9,219 nt of DNA from Alphaproteobacteria bacterium (GCA_013298245.1 JAAFHD010000089.1:1310-10528); one strand, 5' to 3'. Positions 1-6,997 are shown, counted from the first letter of the stretch. Numbers and translations: made by a program. The notes: a model not told the origin generated them from the sequence alone.

Positions 1-999
1 GGGGATGCGCTGTTCGGCGGCATCGGCAATGACACGCTGGTCGGCTTTAATGACCAGGATTCGCTGTATGGCGGCGCTGGCAATGACAGCATGCTGGGCG
101 GCCTGGGCGGTGACCAGTTCGTCGTGAATGACCTGGGCGATGTCGTGGTGGAAGCCGCCAATGCCTTCGACAGCGGCGACACAGCCTGGGTCGGCGTGTC
201 CGGCTGGACCAATGGCGAGAATGTCGAAATCATCCGCATGTTCGACAGCGCCTTCAGCGTGACCGGCAGCGGAACCGCTGAACAGATCGTCGCCAATGCC
301 GGGCTTTCGATCGGCAGCGTGCTGGATGGCGCGGGCGGCGATGACGTGCTGTGGGGCAGCGCCTTCGGCGATTTCCTGGTGGGCGGCGAGGGCTCGGACA
401 TCATGCGCAGCTTTGGCGGCACCGACACGATGGTGGGCGGCAATGGCGTGGATTTCTTCGTGGTGGACCAGCTGGCCGATGTCATCGTGGAAGCCGCGGG
501 CGGCGGGTACGACACCGCCTATGTGACGGTGGACAATTACGTGCTGCCGGAGAGCGGTGGTGCTTTCGCCGCACATCTGGAGCTGGCCTATCTGGCCGGC
601 ACGGCGGTGTTTCTGAACGGGTCGTCGTCGGGCGAGAACATGGTGGCGAACCCGACGGCGGGCGGTGTGCTGGCGGGGTTTGGTGGGAACGACATCCTGT
701 ATGGGTCGGAGTTCGGCGACAGCTTTACCGGTGGCACTGGCGATGACCAGCTGAACGGCTATGGCGGCAGTGATCAGTTCCGCTTTGTGGAGGCGGCCTG
801 GGGCAATGACTGGGTGCAGGATTTTTCGGCAGCGCAAGGCGACAAGCTGGTGTTCAGCGCGGCCAGCGGCGTGACCGCCTTCGGGCAATTGTCGCAGGGT
901 TCGCAGGCAGGCTCGCTGCTGCTGGGGTTTGGCGGGAACAGTGTCCTGTTGCTGGGCGTGGGCAGCATCAGCGCGGCGGATGTGGTCTTTACCGGATAA
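1..999 (+). CDS. RTX (hemolysin-type calcium-binding repeat) protein, 3' part only
   Basis: The reading frame is open from the first base, so the gene begins left of the window; 332 residues are visible and an internal ATG at 91 is not its start. The fragment is rich in glycine/aspartate nonapeptides of the type GGxGxDxLx: residues about 2-40 (for example GGIGNDTLVG and GGAGNDSMLG), 110-153 and 229-262. In the RTX family such repeats bind calcium and fold into a beta-roll once outside the cell. Between the repeat blocks lie beta-rich segments with the recurring phrase DVxVEAA (residues 47-53 and again near 160). The C-terminus ends after a short hydrophobic stretch with DVVFTG, which resembles the uncleaved C-terminal signal of type I secretion substrates. 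The effector activity would lie in the missing N-terminal part and cannot be named. The gene converges on rnd and shares its last 11 bases with it. Family confidence is high; function is unknown. Confidence 0.93.
   Translation, partial: GDALFGGIGNDTLVGFNDQDSLYGGAGNDSMLGGLGGDQFVVNDLGDVVVEAANAFDSGDTAWVGVSGWTNGENVEIIRMFDSAFSVTGSGTAEQIVANAGLSIGSVLDGAGGDDVLWGSAFGDFLVGGEGSDIMRSFGGTDTMVGGNGVDFFVVDQLADVIVEAAGGGYDTAYVTVDNYVLPESGGAFAAHLELAYLAGTAVFLNGSSSGENMVANPTAGGVLAGFGGNDILYGSEFGDSFTGGTGDDQLNGYGGSDQFRFVEAAWGNDWVQDFSAAQGDKLVFSAASGVTAFGQLSQGSQAGSLLLGFGGNSVLLLGVGSISAADVVFTG
112..780 (+). repeat. Tandem ~110-residue modules in the RTX protein
   Basis: Each nonapeptide block ends in an aspartate-aromatic step (DQF, DFF, DQF) whose Asp codons begin at 112, 451 and 772, so the module lengths are 339 and 321 bases (113 and 107 residues). 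The phrase around DVVVEAA at about 139 and DVIVEAA at about 478 is recognisably the same at DNA level, which suggests duplication of a whole linker-plus-repeat module. The third copy leads into the terminal block instead of another DVxVEAA linker. Confidence 0.65.
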
Positions 1000-2167
1000 G
1001 CTTCACCCGCCGCCCATCCACACCCAGCGCGAGGCGCCCTTCCTTCAACGCTAGCGCGTCATCACCGAACACGCGCCGGCGCCAGCCTTGCATGGCGGGA
1101 ATGTCGGGCGACGCATCGGCAGCCAGGCGGTCCAGTTCTTCGCTGCTCGCCAGCAGGCGCGGTGCGACATCATGCTGTTCCGCCTTCGCGGCCAGCAGCA
1201 CCTTCAACAGCGCCACCAAGGCGGGGCTGGGCGATGGGCCATTGCGCTGTTCCTTCGGCATCGGCAGCGCGTCTTCCGGCAGCTTCTTCGCATCGGCAAT
1301 CGCGGCCAGCAGCGACAGGCCAGACTTGCCCTTGGCAAAGCCTTCCGAGATGCCGCGCGCGCGCGACAATTCCGCCGGATTGCCCGGCATGGTGGCGGCG
1401 ATTTCCAGCAGTGTCTCGTCCTTCACCAGGCGCTGGCGAGGGATGTTGATGCGCTGCGCCTCGCGCTCGCGCCAGGCGGCGATGGCGCGCAGCACGCCCA
1501 GGAAGCGGCGGTTATTGGTGCGCGGGCGCAAGCGTTCCCAGGCGGTGTCGGGCTCGGTGATGTAGCCGGAAGGGTCGGCCAGCGCCGCCATTTCATCGGC
1601 CACCCAATCGAGGCGACCTTCCTCTTCCAGCTTGTCCAGCAGCGCTTCGTAGATGACGCGCAGATGCGTCACATCGGCCGCCGCATAGGCCACCTGCGCG
1701 TCCGACAAAGGCCGCGCCGACCAGTCCGAAAACCGATGCGCCTTGTCGATGGCCGCACCCGCCAGCCCACGGGCCAGGCTGTCATAGCTGGCCTGGTCAC
1801 CGAAGCCCGCGACCATGGCGGCGATTTGCGTGTCGAACATGGGCGTCGGCACGGCGCCGTATTTCAGCAGGAAGATTTCCACATCCTGGCGCGCTGCGTG
1901 GAACACCTTGGTCACGGCGGGGTTGGCCAGAAGATGGCCCAGCGGCGCCAGGTCCAGCCCCTCGGCCTGCGCGTCCACCACCGCTACATCCTGCATGCCG
2001 CCCAACTGCACGACGCAAAGTTCGGGCCAATAGGTCCGCTCGCGCATGAATTCGGTGTCGATGGTGATGAAGGGCTCCAGCGCCAAGCGCTGGCACAATT
2101 CCGCCAGCTCCATGCTGGTGGTGACAAGGCGCGTGGGGGCGAATTCCGGCGGCGGACGGCGAGACAT
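989..2167 (-). CDS. rnd: Ribonuclease D (3'-5' exoribonuclease, DEDDy family)
   Basis: A 392-residue protein, close to the usual RNase D length. In this family the enzyme trims the 3' ends of tRNA precursors and other small RNAs with two metal ions. The three exonuclease motifs are all visible: Exo I DTEF (Asp37, Glu39), Exo II in AARQDVEI (Asp95), and Exo III YAAAD (Tyr161, Asp165), making it DEDDy. An HRDC-type RNA-binding region follows at about 206-290, containing INIPRQRLVKDETLLEIA and the GISEGF loop, and a less conserved C-terminal part completes it. The start at 2167 keeps the family's N-terminal strand (RLVTTSMELAEL) ahead of Exo I. An internal Met at residue 19 would lose it. The Shine-Dalgarno match is weak. 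The gene is divergent from aqpZ and convergent with the RTX gene, whose last 11 bases it shares. Confidence 0.95.
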   Translation of the reverse strand: MSRRPPPEFAPTRLVTTSMELAELCQRLALEPFITIDTEFMRERTYWPELCVVQLGGMQDVAVVDAQAEGLDLAPLGHLLANPAVTKVFHAARQDVEIFLLKYGAVPTPMFDTQIAAMVAGFGDQASYDSLARGLAGAAIDKAHRFSDWSARPLSDAQVAYAAADVTHLRVIYEALLDKLEEEGRLDWVADEMAALADPSGYITEPDTAWERLRPRTNNRRFLGVLRAIAAWREREAQRINIPRQRLVKDETLLEIAATMPGNPAELSRARGISEGFAKGKSGLSLLAAIADAKKLPEDALPMPKEQRNGPSPSPALVALLKVLLAAKAEQHDVAPRLLASSEELDRLAADASPDIPAMQGWRRRVFGDDALALKEGRLALGVDGRRVKLIR

Positions 2168-2285
2168 GGTTCGCGCATGAACCTGTTGCCGCGGGGGCGC
2201 AAGGGGCGCAGTCTCTCGGGATAGTGAATCGCGCGCACTGGCGTGATTGCTGCACGTTCAAGAAACAATCGCTGGAGGAAGGCGC
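2168..2285. promoter_or_regulatory. Divergent intergenic region between rnd and aqpZ
   Basis: These 118 bases separate the start codons of rnd (-) and aqpZ (+), so by layout they should hold both promoters and 5' leaders. I could not identify a convincing -35/-10 pair on either strand. The only clear element is the aqpZ ribosome binding site at the right end. Confidence 0.4.
2274..2282 (+). promoter_or_regulatory. aqpZ ribosome binding site
   Basis: GGAGGAAGG is a strong Shine-Dalgarno sequence; its GGAGG core ends 7 bases before the ATG at 2286. This decides the aqpZ start in favour of 2286 over an in-frame start 13 codons upstream at 2247. Confidence 0.85.
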
Positions 2286-2978
2286 ATGCCCCGTAAACTC
2301 ACCGCCGAATTCATCGGCACGCTGTGGCTTGTGCTGGGTGGCTGCGGCAGCGCCGTGCTGGCGGCGGCATTTCCGCAGGTGGGGATCGGGTTGCTGGGCG
2401 TGTCTTTCGCCTTTGGCCTGACGGTGCTGACCATGGCCTATGCGATCGGGCATGTGTCGGGCTGCCATTTGAATCCGGCGGTGACGCTGGGGCTGGTGGC
2501 GGCCGGGCGGTTCGATGCGTCGGAGGCGCCAGGCTACATCATCGCGCAGGTGGCGGGCGCGATCGCGGGTGCGGCGTTGCTGTATGTGATTGTCTCGGGT
2601 GGTGCTGCGTTTACCGGTGTGGGCGGCTTCGCGGCCAATGGTTATGGCGCGAATTCGCCGGGGCGATACGACCTGAATTCAGTGCTGGTGACGGAAGTGG
2701 TGATGACCTTCTTCTTCCTGGTCATCATCCTGTGCGCGACATCCAAGCGCGCGCCCGCGGGCTTCGCGCCCATCGCCATCGGGCTGGGGCTGACGTTGAT
2801 CCATCTGATCAGCATTCCGGTGTCCAACACTTCGGTGAATCCGGCGCGCAGCACAGGGCCGGCGATCTTCGCGGAAGGCGGCTGGGCATTGGGGCAGCTG
2901 TGGGTGTTCTGGGTGGCGCCGATTGCGGGTGCGGTGGTGGCCGGTTTGTTCGCGCGGTGGTTGGACGAGGACGCCTAG
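2286..2978 (+). CDS. aqpZ: Aquaporin Z, water channel
   Basis: The 230-residue product matches the length of E. coli AqpZ (231) and aligns with it nearly end to end as I remember that sequence (for example [28 protein letters not shown] and [11 protein letters not shown]). It should be an inner-membrane homotetramer carrying water across the membrane; six hydrophobic helices are apparent. Both pore NPA boxes are present, at 63-65 (HLNPAVTLG) and 185-187 ([10 protein letters not shown]). The aromatic/arginine selectivity residues are Phe43, His173, Thr182 and Arg188. This is the narrow water-specific set, not that of a glycerol facilitator. Cys20 lies where the E. coli protein also has a cysteine. 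The start at ATG 2286 is fixed by the strong GGAGGAAGG just upstream and by the family N-terminus MxRKLxAE. The gene is divergent from rnd, and its TAG stop overlaps the stop of the DUF1501 gene on the other strand. Confidence 0.97.
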   Translation: MPRKLTAEFIGTLWLVLGGCGSAVLAAAFPQVGIGLLGVSFAFGLTVLTMAYAIGHVSGCHLNPAVTLGLVAAGRFDASEAPGYIIAQVAGAIAGAALLYVIVSGGAAFTGVGGFAANGYGANSPGRYDLNSVLVTEVVMTFFFLVIILCATSKRAPAGFAPIAIGLGLTLIHLISIPVSNTSVNPARSTGPAIFAEGGWALGQLWVFWVAPIAGAVVAGLFARWLDEDA

Positions 2979-4141
2979 CCCCGCAACACCCCGCGCATCG
3001 CGCCCACATTCTCGCTGCCTGGAAACGCCTGCGCGACCGCTGCCGTAGGCAGTCGCAGATGCTCGCGCAGCAGCGCCTTGGCCAGCGCGCGCAGATCAGT
3101 TGTGGGCGCTAGGTCCCGGTTCTCGAACAGGTCTGACAGGCCGGGCCAATCCCCCGCCACCCGCCCACCCGCGATGGCACCGCCCAGCAGGAAGGCCACG
3201 CCGCCGGTGCCATGATCCGTACCGCCGGTGCCATTCACGCGCACCGTGCGGCCGAATTCGGTGGCGACCAGCACGGCGGTGCGGCGCCACACAACGCCCA
3301 GGCCCTCGCGCAGCGCATCCAGGCCTGAATCCAGCTCACCCAGCACGGACGCCAGCCGCAGCAACTGCGCCGCATGCGTGTCCCAGCCGCCGATTTCCAG
3401 CGCCGCCACGCGTGGGCCATCGGCCGCCGCCAGCAAGCGCCCGGCCGCGCCCGATAGTGCGACGAAGCCATTGCGGTTGCCTGGGCTCGGCGCCTGCCCC
3501 GCCAGCACGGCGGCCGAGAACCCGCGCGCACGCAGCCCCTCCGCAAAGGCCGGCCCCAGCACCGGGTCGGCGCGGTGCAGCGCCAACAGGTGCGACATAG
3601 TGTCGGTCTCGACCGTGGAATTTCCGGGCGGCGCATAGCTGCCCACGCGCACAGGCCCACGCATCAGCAGCGGTACGTCCACGCCCACGGCCAGGCCCCG
3701 GCGGGCATTGCCGGCATCGGGCATCGCGCCCAGCGCGCGGTTCAGCCAACCGGAATTTAGGCGTTGTCCAGCGCCGCTCTCCAGAAAATCCTGCGCGTCG
3801 AAATGGCTGCGGCTGCGCCAATGGCCGGCCACCGCATGCACGATCAGCGCATCGCCGCCGCGATACATCGCATGCAGTTTCGGCATCGAAGGATGCAGGC
3901 CAAAGCGGCCGCCGAGGTCGAGCAACCCGCCCTCCGTCCCCGGCGCCGCACCTGCCAGCGGGCCGCGCAACGCAGCGAAGGCCGGGTCGCCATAAGGCTG
4001 CACAGCAGCCAGCCCATCCAGCGCGCCGCGGAGCAACACGACCACAAGCCGCACATCACCCGGCGCCTGCGCGAAGGCCACGCGCGCACCCCCCATCGAC
4101 ACCGCGGAAAGACCCAGCAGGAGCGAACGGCGCGCGATCAT
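2975..4141 (-). CDS. DUF1501 family protein with Tat-type signal peptide
   Basis: A 388-residue protein of the DUF1501 family, which is related to the alkaline phosphatase/sulfatase fold; its substrate is not known. The N-terminus [11 protein letters not shown] with a hydrophobic run and AFA before Gln25 looks like a twin-arginine signal peptide, so the protein probably folds in the cytoplasm and is exported. Family landmarks in order: [11 protein letters not shown] (about 34-44), RSHFDAQDF (111-119), GGWDTH (251-256), EFGRT (295-299) and GGTDHG (306-311). The Asp/His-rich motifs are candidate metal ligands by analogy. The frame stays open upstream to 4522, but the start at 4141 gives the signal peptide. 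Its ATG overlaps the TGA of the DUF1800 gene as ATGA, implying translational coupling; GGAG lies 11 bases upstream. The TAG stop lies in the same CTAG as the aqpZ stop. Family assignment is firm; function is unknown. Confidence 0.93.
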   Translation of the reverse strand: MIARRSLLLGLSAVSMGGARVAFAQAPGDVRLVVVLLRGALDGLAAVQPYGDPAFAALRGPLAGAAPGTEGGLLDLGGRFGLHPSMPKLHAMYRGGDALIVHAVAGHWRSRSHFDAQDFLESGAGQRLNSGWLNRALGAMPDAGNARRGLAVGVDVPLLMRGPVRVGSYAPPGNSTVETDTMSHLLALHRADPVLGPAFAEGLRARGFSAAVLAGQAPSPGNRNGFVALSGAAGRLLAAADGPRVAALEIGGWDTHAAQLLRLASVLGELDSGLDALREGLGVVWRRTAVLVATEFGRTVRVNGTGGTDHGTGGVAFLLGGAIAGGRVAGDWPGLSDLFENRDLAPTTDLRALAKALLREHLRLPTAAVAQAFPGSENVGAMRGVLRG

Positions 4142-5430
4142 CGGCGGTGGAACTCCGGGCTGGCCAGCAGCAGCACCAGGCCCTCTCGGGGGCTGGCGGC
4201 GCGGCGGATGGCGGTGGCGGTTTCCGCGCGCAGCAGCGGGCCGAGGGTGGCTTCGGCCACCGCGCGCGCATCCTGCGTGGCGGCGGCGCGGCCGGCGATG
4301 GCATTGGCCCAATCCAGGCGGCGCATCATCTGTTCGGGCGTCGCCCAATCGGCCGCGGTGTCGGGCCAGCCATTGGGCGCGGGCGCGGTCCAGAGCGGCT
4401 GCGCCAGTTGTGCAATGGCGCCCAGCACGGGCTGCGCACCGGCCTCGTTCACGCCCATCGCGCGCAGCACGGCCAGCACATAATCCTGCGGCGCGCGCAA
4501 TTTCGAGAGTGGCGCGGACCATGCCTCGGGCATCGCGATCACGCGGCGCATGGTGGCGGCCAGATCGCCTTGGGTTTCCGCCAGCGTGCGCGTGATGCGC
4601 TGGGTGGCGGCGGGCGGTGGAGCATCGGCGATGAAGTGGCGCGCAATTTTGCTCGCCAGGTGCCGCTGCGTTGCGTCGTGCCGCGCGAGGAACCGCAGGG
4701 CTTCCACGCCACCCTCTTCGCCCTCGGGGAAGCTGCGGCCAAGCAGGGTTTTCGCACCGGGTTCATGCGTGCGCGGGCGGAACATGAAGCCCGCCGGTTC
4801 GTTGAATTCAGCACCGCGCCCGACCGACCAGCCCGTCAGGATGCGCGCCAGATTCGTCACGTCATCCTGGGTGTAGCCGCCAGTCACGCCCAGCGTATGC
4901 AGTTCAAGGATTTCGCGCGCCAGGTTTTCGTTCAAGCCGCGCCCCTGGCGCTGGCCGGCCATGCTGTTGGCGCCGATGGAATTGGCGTTGTCCAGATACA
5001 TCAGCATGCCGGGATGGCGCGCGACCGCCAGCAGCATATCCTCGAAGCGGCCCATGATGTGCGGGCGGATCGCCTCGCGCTGATACACGCCAAGCAGCGC
5101 GATGATCACGCCGCGGCGGCGGCTGATGGTGAAGTGGTTGCCCCAGAATTCCGCCAGGCGTTCGGCGAAGGGCGTGGTCGTGGTCAGCTTGTTGCGCGCC
5201 CAGGCCTGGGCTTCGGCGCGCGCCAGTTCGGCGGGGCGCATTTCCGTGTTGGCGAAGCCTGAGCGGATCTGCGCGCGCATGATGGAGAGCGAATCTTCCA
5301 GTGTTGCCCCAGCCGCTGCGGGCAGCGGGCGCAGCTGCGCGGACAGCCAGGTCTCCGCGTCAGGCGGCGGCGCGCCTGGCGCGATGCCGAGGCCGAAGCG
5401 AATGGCGGCGATGTGCGCGCGTGGCGTCAT
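4138..5430 (-). CDS. DUF1800 family protein
   Basis: A 430-residue member of the DUF1800 family, of unknown biochemical role but commonly found directly beside a DUF1501 gene, as here. Recognisable family motifs: RFGLG near the N-terminus, WGNHF (96-100), HPGMLMYLDN (139-148), NENLAREILELHTLG (167-181) and the YTQDDV...ILTGW segment (ending about 201). It contains no obvious signal peptide or membrane segment, so its location is unclear. The start at ATG 5430 gives the typical opening MTPRAHIAAIRFGLG. An upstream in-frame ATG at 5472 would add 14 unconserved residues and is less likely. It is the first gene of a two-gene operon; its TGA overlaps the ATG of the DUF1501 gene. It is divergent from the DUF4189 gene across 127 bases. 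The N-terminal start is the main uncertainty. Confidence 0.92.
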   Translation of the reverse strand: MTPRAHIAAIRFGLGIAPGAPPPDAETWLSAQLRPLPAAAGATLEDSLSIMRAQIRSGFANTEMRPAELARAEAQAWARNKLTTTTPFAERLAEFWGNHFTISRRRGVIIALLGVYQREAIRPHIMGRFEDMLLAVARHPGMLMYLDNANSIGANSMAGQRQGRGLNENLAREILELHTLGVTGGYTQDDVTNLARILTGWSVGRGAEFNEPAGFMFRPRTHEPGAKTLLGRSFPEGEEGGVEALRFLARHDATQRHLASKIARHFIADAPPPAATQRITRTLAETQGDLAATMRRVIAMPEAWSAPLSKLRAPQDYVLAVLRAMGVNEAGAQPVLGAIAQLAQPLWTAPAPNGWPDTAADWATPEQMMRRLDWANAIAGRAAATQDARAVAEATLGPLLRAETATAIRRAASPREGLVLLLASPEFHRR

Positions 5431-5557
5431 GACGAATCCATACCACACCGCGATGTTGCGCCACGCAACCAAGTGTGTGCGACAGGCGCGACACAGACGG
5501 GATCATGCCGCGACACAACACCGCCAGATTGTGCGCATCAGAAATGGAACCACGATC
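5431..5557. promoter_or_regulatory. Divergent intergenic region between DUF1800 and DUF4189 genes
   Basis: These 127 bases lie between two divergent start codons and must by layout carry promoters for the DUF1800-DUF1501 operon and for the DUF4189 gene. They contain a short perfect inverted repeat (5455-5469) and three copies of GCGACA at 5479, 5488 and 5510. I found no convincing -35/-10 pair. Confidence 0.4.
5455..5469. repeat. Perfect inverted repeat, 6-base arms
   Basis: GTTGCG-CCA-CGCAAC is a perfect 6+3+6 inverted repeat 25 bases upstream of the DUF1800 start codon. Its symmetry and position are compatible with an operator for a dimeric regulator or a small hairpin in the DUF1800 leader. 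In sequence this GC-rich a short palindrome can arise by chance, so the functional reading is only a suggestion. Confidence 0.35.
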
Positions 5558-6220
5558 ATGCGCCCGATGCTGATTTCCTTCGCGATGATATTGGCAGCCA
5601 GCCCCGCTTTCGCGGGCCCGCCGGCCTCCAACCGCGCTGCCGCCACGCTGGCCAGCGCCTGCATGTCTGACTGTATGTCGGTGATGATGAGCCGCGCGGG
5701 CCAGCAGCCGGATGCGGGCCGCATTTGCCAGCTGCGCTGCAATGCCGCCGGGCAATTCTACCAGGCGCAGGTGCAAAGCCAGCAGCGCCCGCAAACGCCG
5801 CCCGCCCCGCCGCCGCGCGCGCGGCGCGAAGGGCCGGTGCTGCAGGCCGCGGCGCCGGTGGCGGCGCATGGCGTGATCTTCGTCGGCCGCGCGCCATCGG
5901 CGGGTTACGGGATTGTCGCGGGCAGCCGTGATCGCCTGGCGGCGTATCGCGTGGCGGAAGAGCAATGCCGCGTGCAGGGCACCGGCTGCCGCATCCTGCT
6001 GGAATTCACCTCCAGCTGCGGCGCGGTGGCGCATGGCGTGCGGCGCAGCGGGTCGGCGATCATGATGACCAGCAGCGCGACGACGCAGGTGATCAGCTCC
6101 GCCTCCGCCGGGCAGGGCGCCACGCGCGAAGCCGCGGAGGCCGATGCGCTGGCCGATTGCCGCAGCCGCGACCGGGGTGCGACATGCCGCATCGCGGCGG
6201 CCAGCTGCGGCGGGCGCTGA
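5558..6220 (+). CDS. Secreted DUF4189 domain protein with N-terminal twin CX3C segment
   Basis: A 220-residue protein with a Sec-type signal peptide (residues 1-19, ending AFA before Gly20), so probably periplasmic or secreted. After cleavage comes a segment with two CX3C motifs, Cys35/Cys39 and Cys57/Cys61, then a Gln/Pro-rich linker (about 69-90, including PPAPPPRARR). A C-terminal domain (about 102-220) matches the DUF4189 pattern: HGVIFVG, a SRDRLAAYRVAEEQC half-repeat, FTSSCGAVAHG, then a second AGQGATREAAEADALADC half-repeat. Cysteines at 137, 144, 154, 191, 200 and 207 could form disulfides. A serine/threonine-rich insert (about 160-182) separates the two halves. The frame is open upstream to 5102, but the signal peptide places the start at ATG 5558 (or 5567); the ribosome binding site is weak. 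The biochemical role of the family is unknown to me. It lies 63 bases before the response regulator gene. Confidence 0.82.
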   Translation: MRPMLISFAMILAASPAFAGPPASNRAAATLASACMSDCMSVMMSRAGQQPDAGRICQLRCNAAGQFYQAQVQSQQRPQTPPAPPPRARREGPVLQAAAPVAAHGVIFVGRAPSAGYGIVAGSRDRLAAYRVAEEQCRVQGTGCRILLEFTSSCGAVAHGVRRSGSAIMMTSSATTQVISSASAGQGATREAAEADALADCRSRDRGATCRIAAASCGGR

Positions 6221-6240
6221 AGCGGGGTTGCGGCGCGGGG

Positions 6241-6269
6241 CGGGGTTGGCATGATGACGCCCAACCCCG
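6241..6269 (+). other. GC-rich hairpin before the response regulator
   Basis: CGGGGTTGG (6241-6249) pairs perfectly with CCAACCCCG (6261-6269) around an 11-base loop. It lies 20 bases after the DUF4189 stop and its last base is the first base of the GGGAGA ribosome binding site of the next gene. No T-run follows, so it is not a typical intrinsic terminator. It could stabilise an upstream transcript end or affect translation of the regulator. Part of the left arm (GCGGGGTTG, 6240-6248) is also repeated directly at 6222-6230. Confidence 0.5.
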
Positions 6270-6274
6270 GGAGA
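6269..6274 (+). promoter_or_regulatory. Response regulator ribosome binding site
   Basis: GGGAGA ends 9 bases before the ATG at 6284 and supports that start over the in-frame ATGs at 6251 and 6254. An in-frame GTG at 6278 is too close to it to be preferred. Confidence 0.6.
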
Positions 6275-6283
6275 ATTGTGCTG

Positions 6284-6997
6284 ATGAGCGGCCCGATCCG
6301 CATCGCGCTGGTGGAGGATGATCCGACCCAGCGCTTCATCGTGTCTGAATATTTGGCGCAGAACGGGCTGCGCCCCGCGACCCATTCCAATGGCACGGAA
6401 TTCCGCCGCGCCTGCGCGCAGGAGATGCCGCACCTGGCCATCCTGGATGTGCATCTGGGCGAGGCGGAGGACGGGTTTGCACTGGCCCGCTGGTCGCGCG
6501 CGCGCTCGGCGCGGATGGGCATCATCATGTTGACCGCGGCGGGCGATACGCTGGACCGCGTGGTGGGCCTGGAATCCGGCGCCGATGACTACGTCACCAA
6601 GCCCTTCGAACCGCGCGAATTGCTGGCGCGCATCAAGGCGCTGCTGCGCCGCAGCGCGGATGCCGCGCCGCCGCCGAAGATGCAGGGGCAGCACCGCGTC
6701 GGCACTGCGCTGCTGGACCTGGATGACCATAGTTTGACGCTGGCCGATGGCTCGCGCGAGACCTTGGCGGCCACCGAATTCGACCTGCTGAAACTGCTGG
6801 TGGAAAACCCGAACCGGCCACTGACGCGCGAATGGATGCTGGAAATGGCGGCGCATCGCGAAGCGGAAGCCTTCGACCGCGCGATCGACAACCGCATCAT
6901 GCGCCTGCGCCGCAAGGTGGAGGCCGACCCCGCGAAACCGGAAGCCATCCGGTCGGTCCGCGGGGTCGGGTATATGTTCGTTCCCGCCAGGGATTAG
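6284..6997 (+). CDS. OmpR/PhoB-type two-component response regulator
   Basis: A 237-residue cytoplasmic DNA-binding regulator. The receiver domain (about 5-120) has the acidic pair Asp12/Asp13, the phospho-acceptor Asp55 (LAILDVHLG), Thr84 (MLTA) and Lys106 (VTKPFEP), so it should be phosphorylated normally. A linker (about 124-136) leads to a winged-helix domain (about 138-235) with LAATEFDLLKLLVENP and the putative recognition helix RAIDNRIMRLRRKVE (199-213), ending in the family's RGVGYMF. The chosen start follows GGGAGA at a good distance and gives the usual short lead into the first strand (IRIALVEDD). No histidine kinase is present in the window, so its partner and target genes cannot be named. 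It follows the DUF4189 gene after 63 bases containing a hairpin, and may or may not be cotranscribed with it. Its TAG stop overlaps the stop of the convergent GMC gene. Confidence 0.95.
   Translation: MSGPIRIALVEDDPTQRFIVSEYLAQNGLRPATHSNGTEFRRACAQEMPHLAILDVHLGEAEDGFALARWSRARSARMGIIMLTAAGDTLDRVVGLESGADDYVTKPFEPRELLARIKALLRRSADAAPPPKMQGQHRVGTALLDLDDHSLTLADGSRETLAATEFDLLKLLVENPNRPLTREWMLEMAAHREAEAFDRAIDNRIMRLRRKVEADPAKPEAIRSVRGVGYMFVPARD

Noticed and set aside
1..262. CRISPR-like or satellite repeat
   Set aside because: The recurring GGC GGC .. GGC AAT GAC pattern is in frame, degenerate and encodes RTX nonapeptides, with no constant repeat and unique spacers.
1088..2224. Plus-strand open frame (378 codons) opposite rnd
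   Set aside because: It runs antisense to an intact RNase D with all catalytic motifs. The translation is rich in Arg, His and Gln with no domain, so it is a codon-bias shadow.
2168..2285. Sigma-70 type promoters for rnd and aqpZ
   Set aside because: Several TTG-containing hexamers occur, but none has a plausible -10 element at 16-18 bases, so no precise promoter is claimed.
4142..4522. Upstream extension of the DUF1501 frame
   Set aside because: The added residues are Arg/Ala/Pro-rich and overlap the DUF1800 coding sequence. The start at 4141 yields a proper signal peptide and the ATGA overlap.
4147..5262. Plus-strand open frame (371 codons) opposite DUF1800
   Set aside because: It is antisense to a well-conserved family protein, and its translation has low-complexity Gly/Arg/His composition and no motif.
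5102..5557. Upstream extension of the DUF4189 frame
   Set aside because: It overlaps DUF1800 on the other strand and would bury the signal peptide in the middle of the protein.
6241..6269. Intrinsic terminator after the DUF4189 gene
   Set aside because: The stem is good but no T-run follows and the ribosome binding site of the next gene begins at once, so it is listed only as a hairpin.
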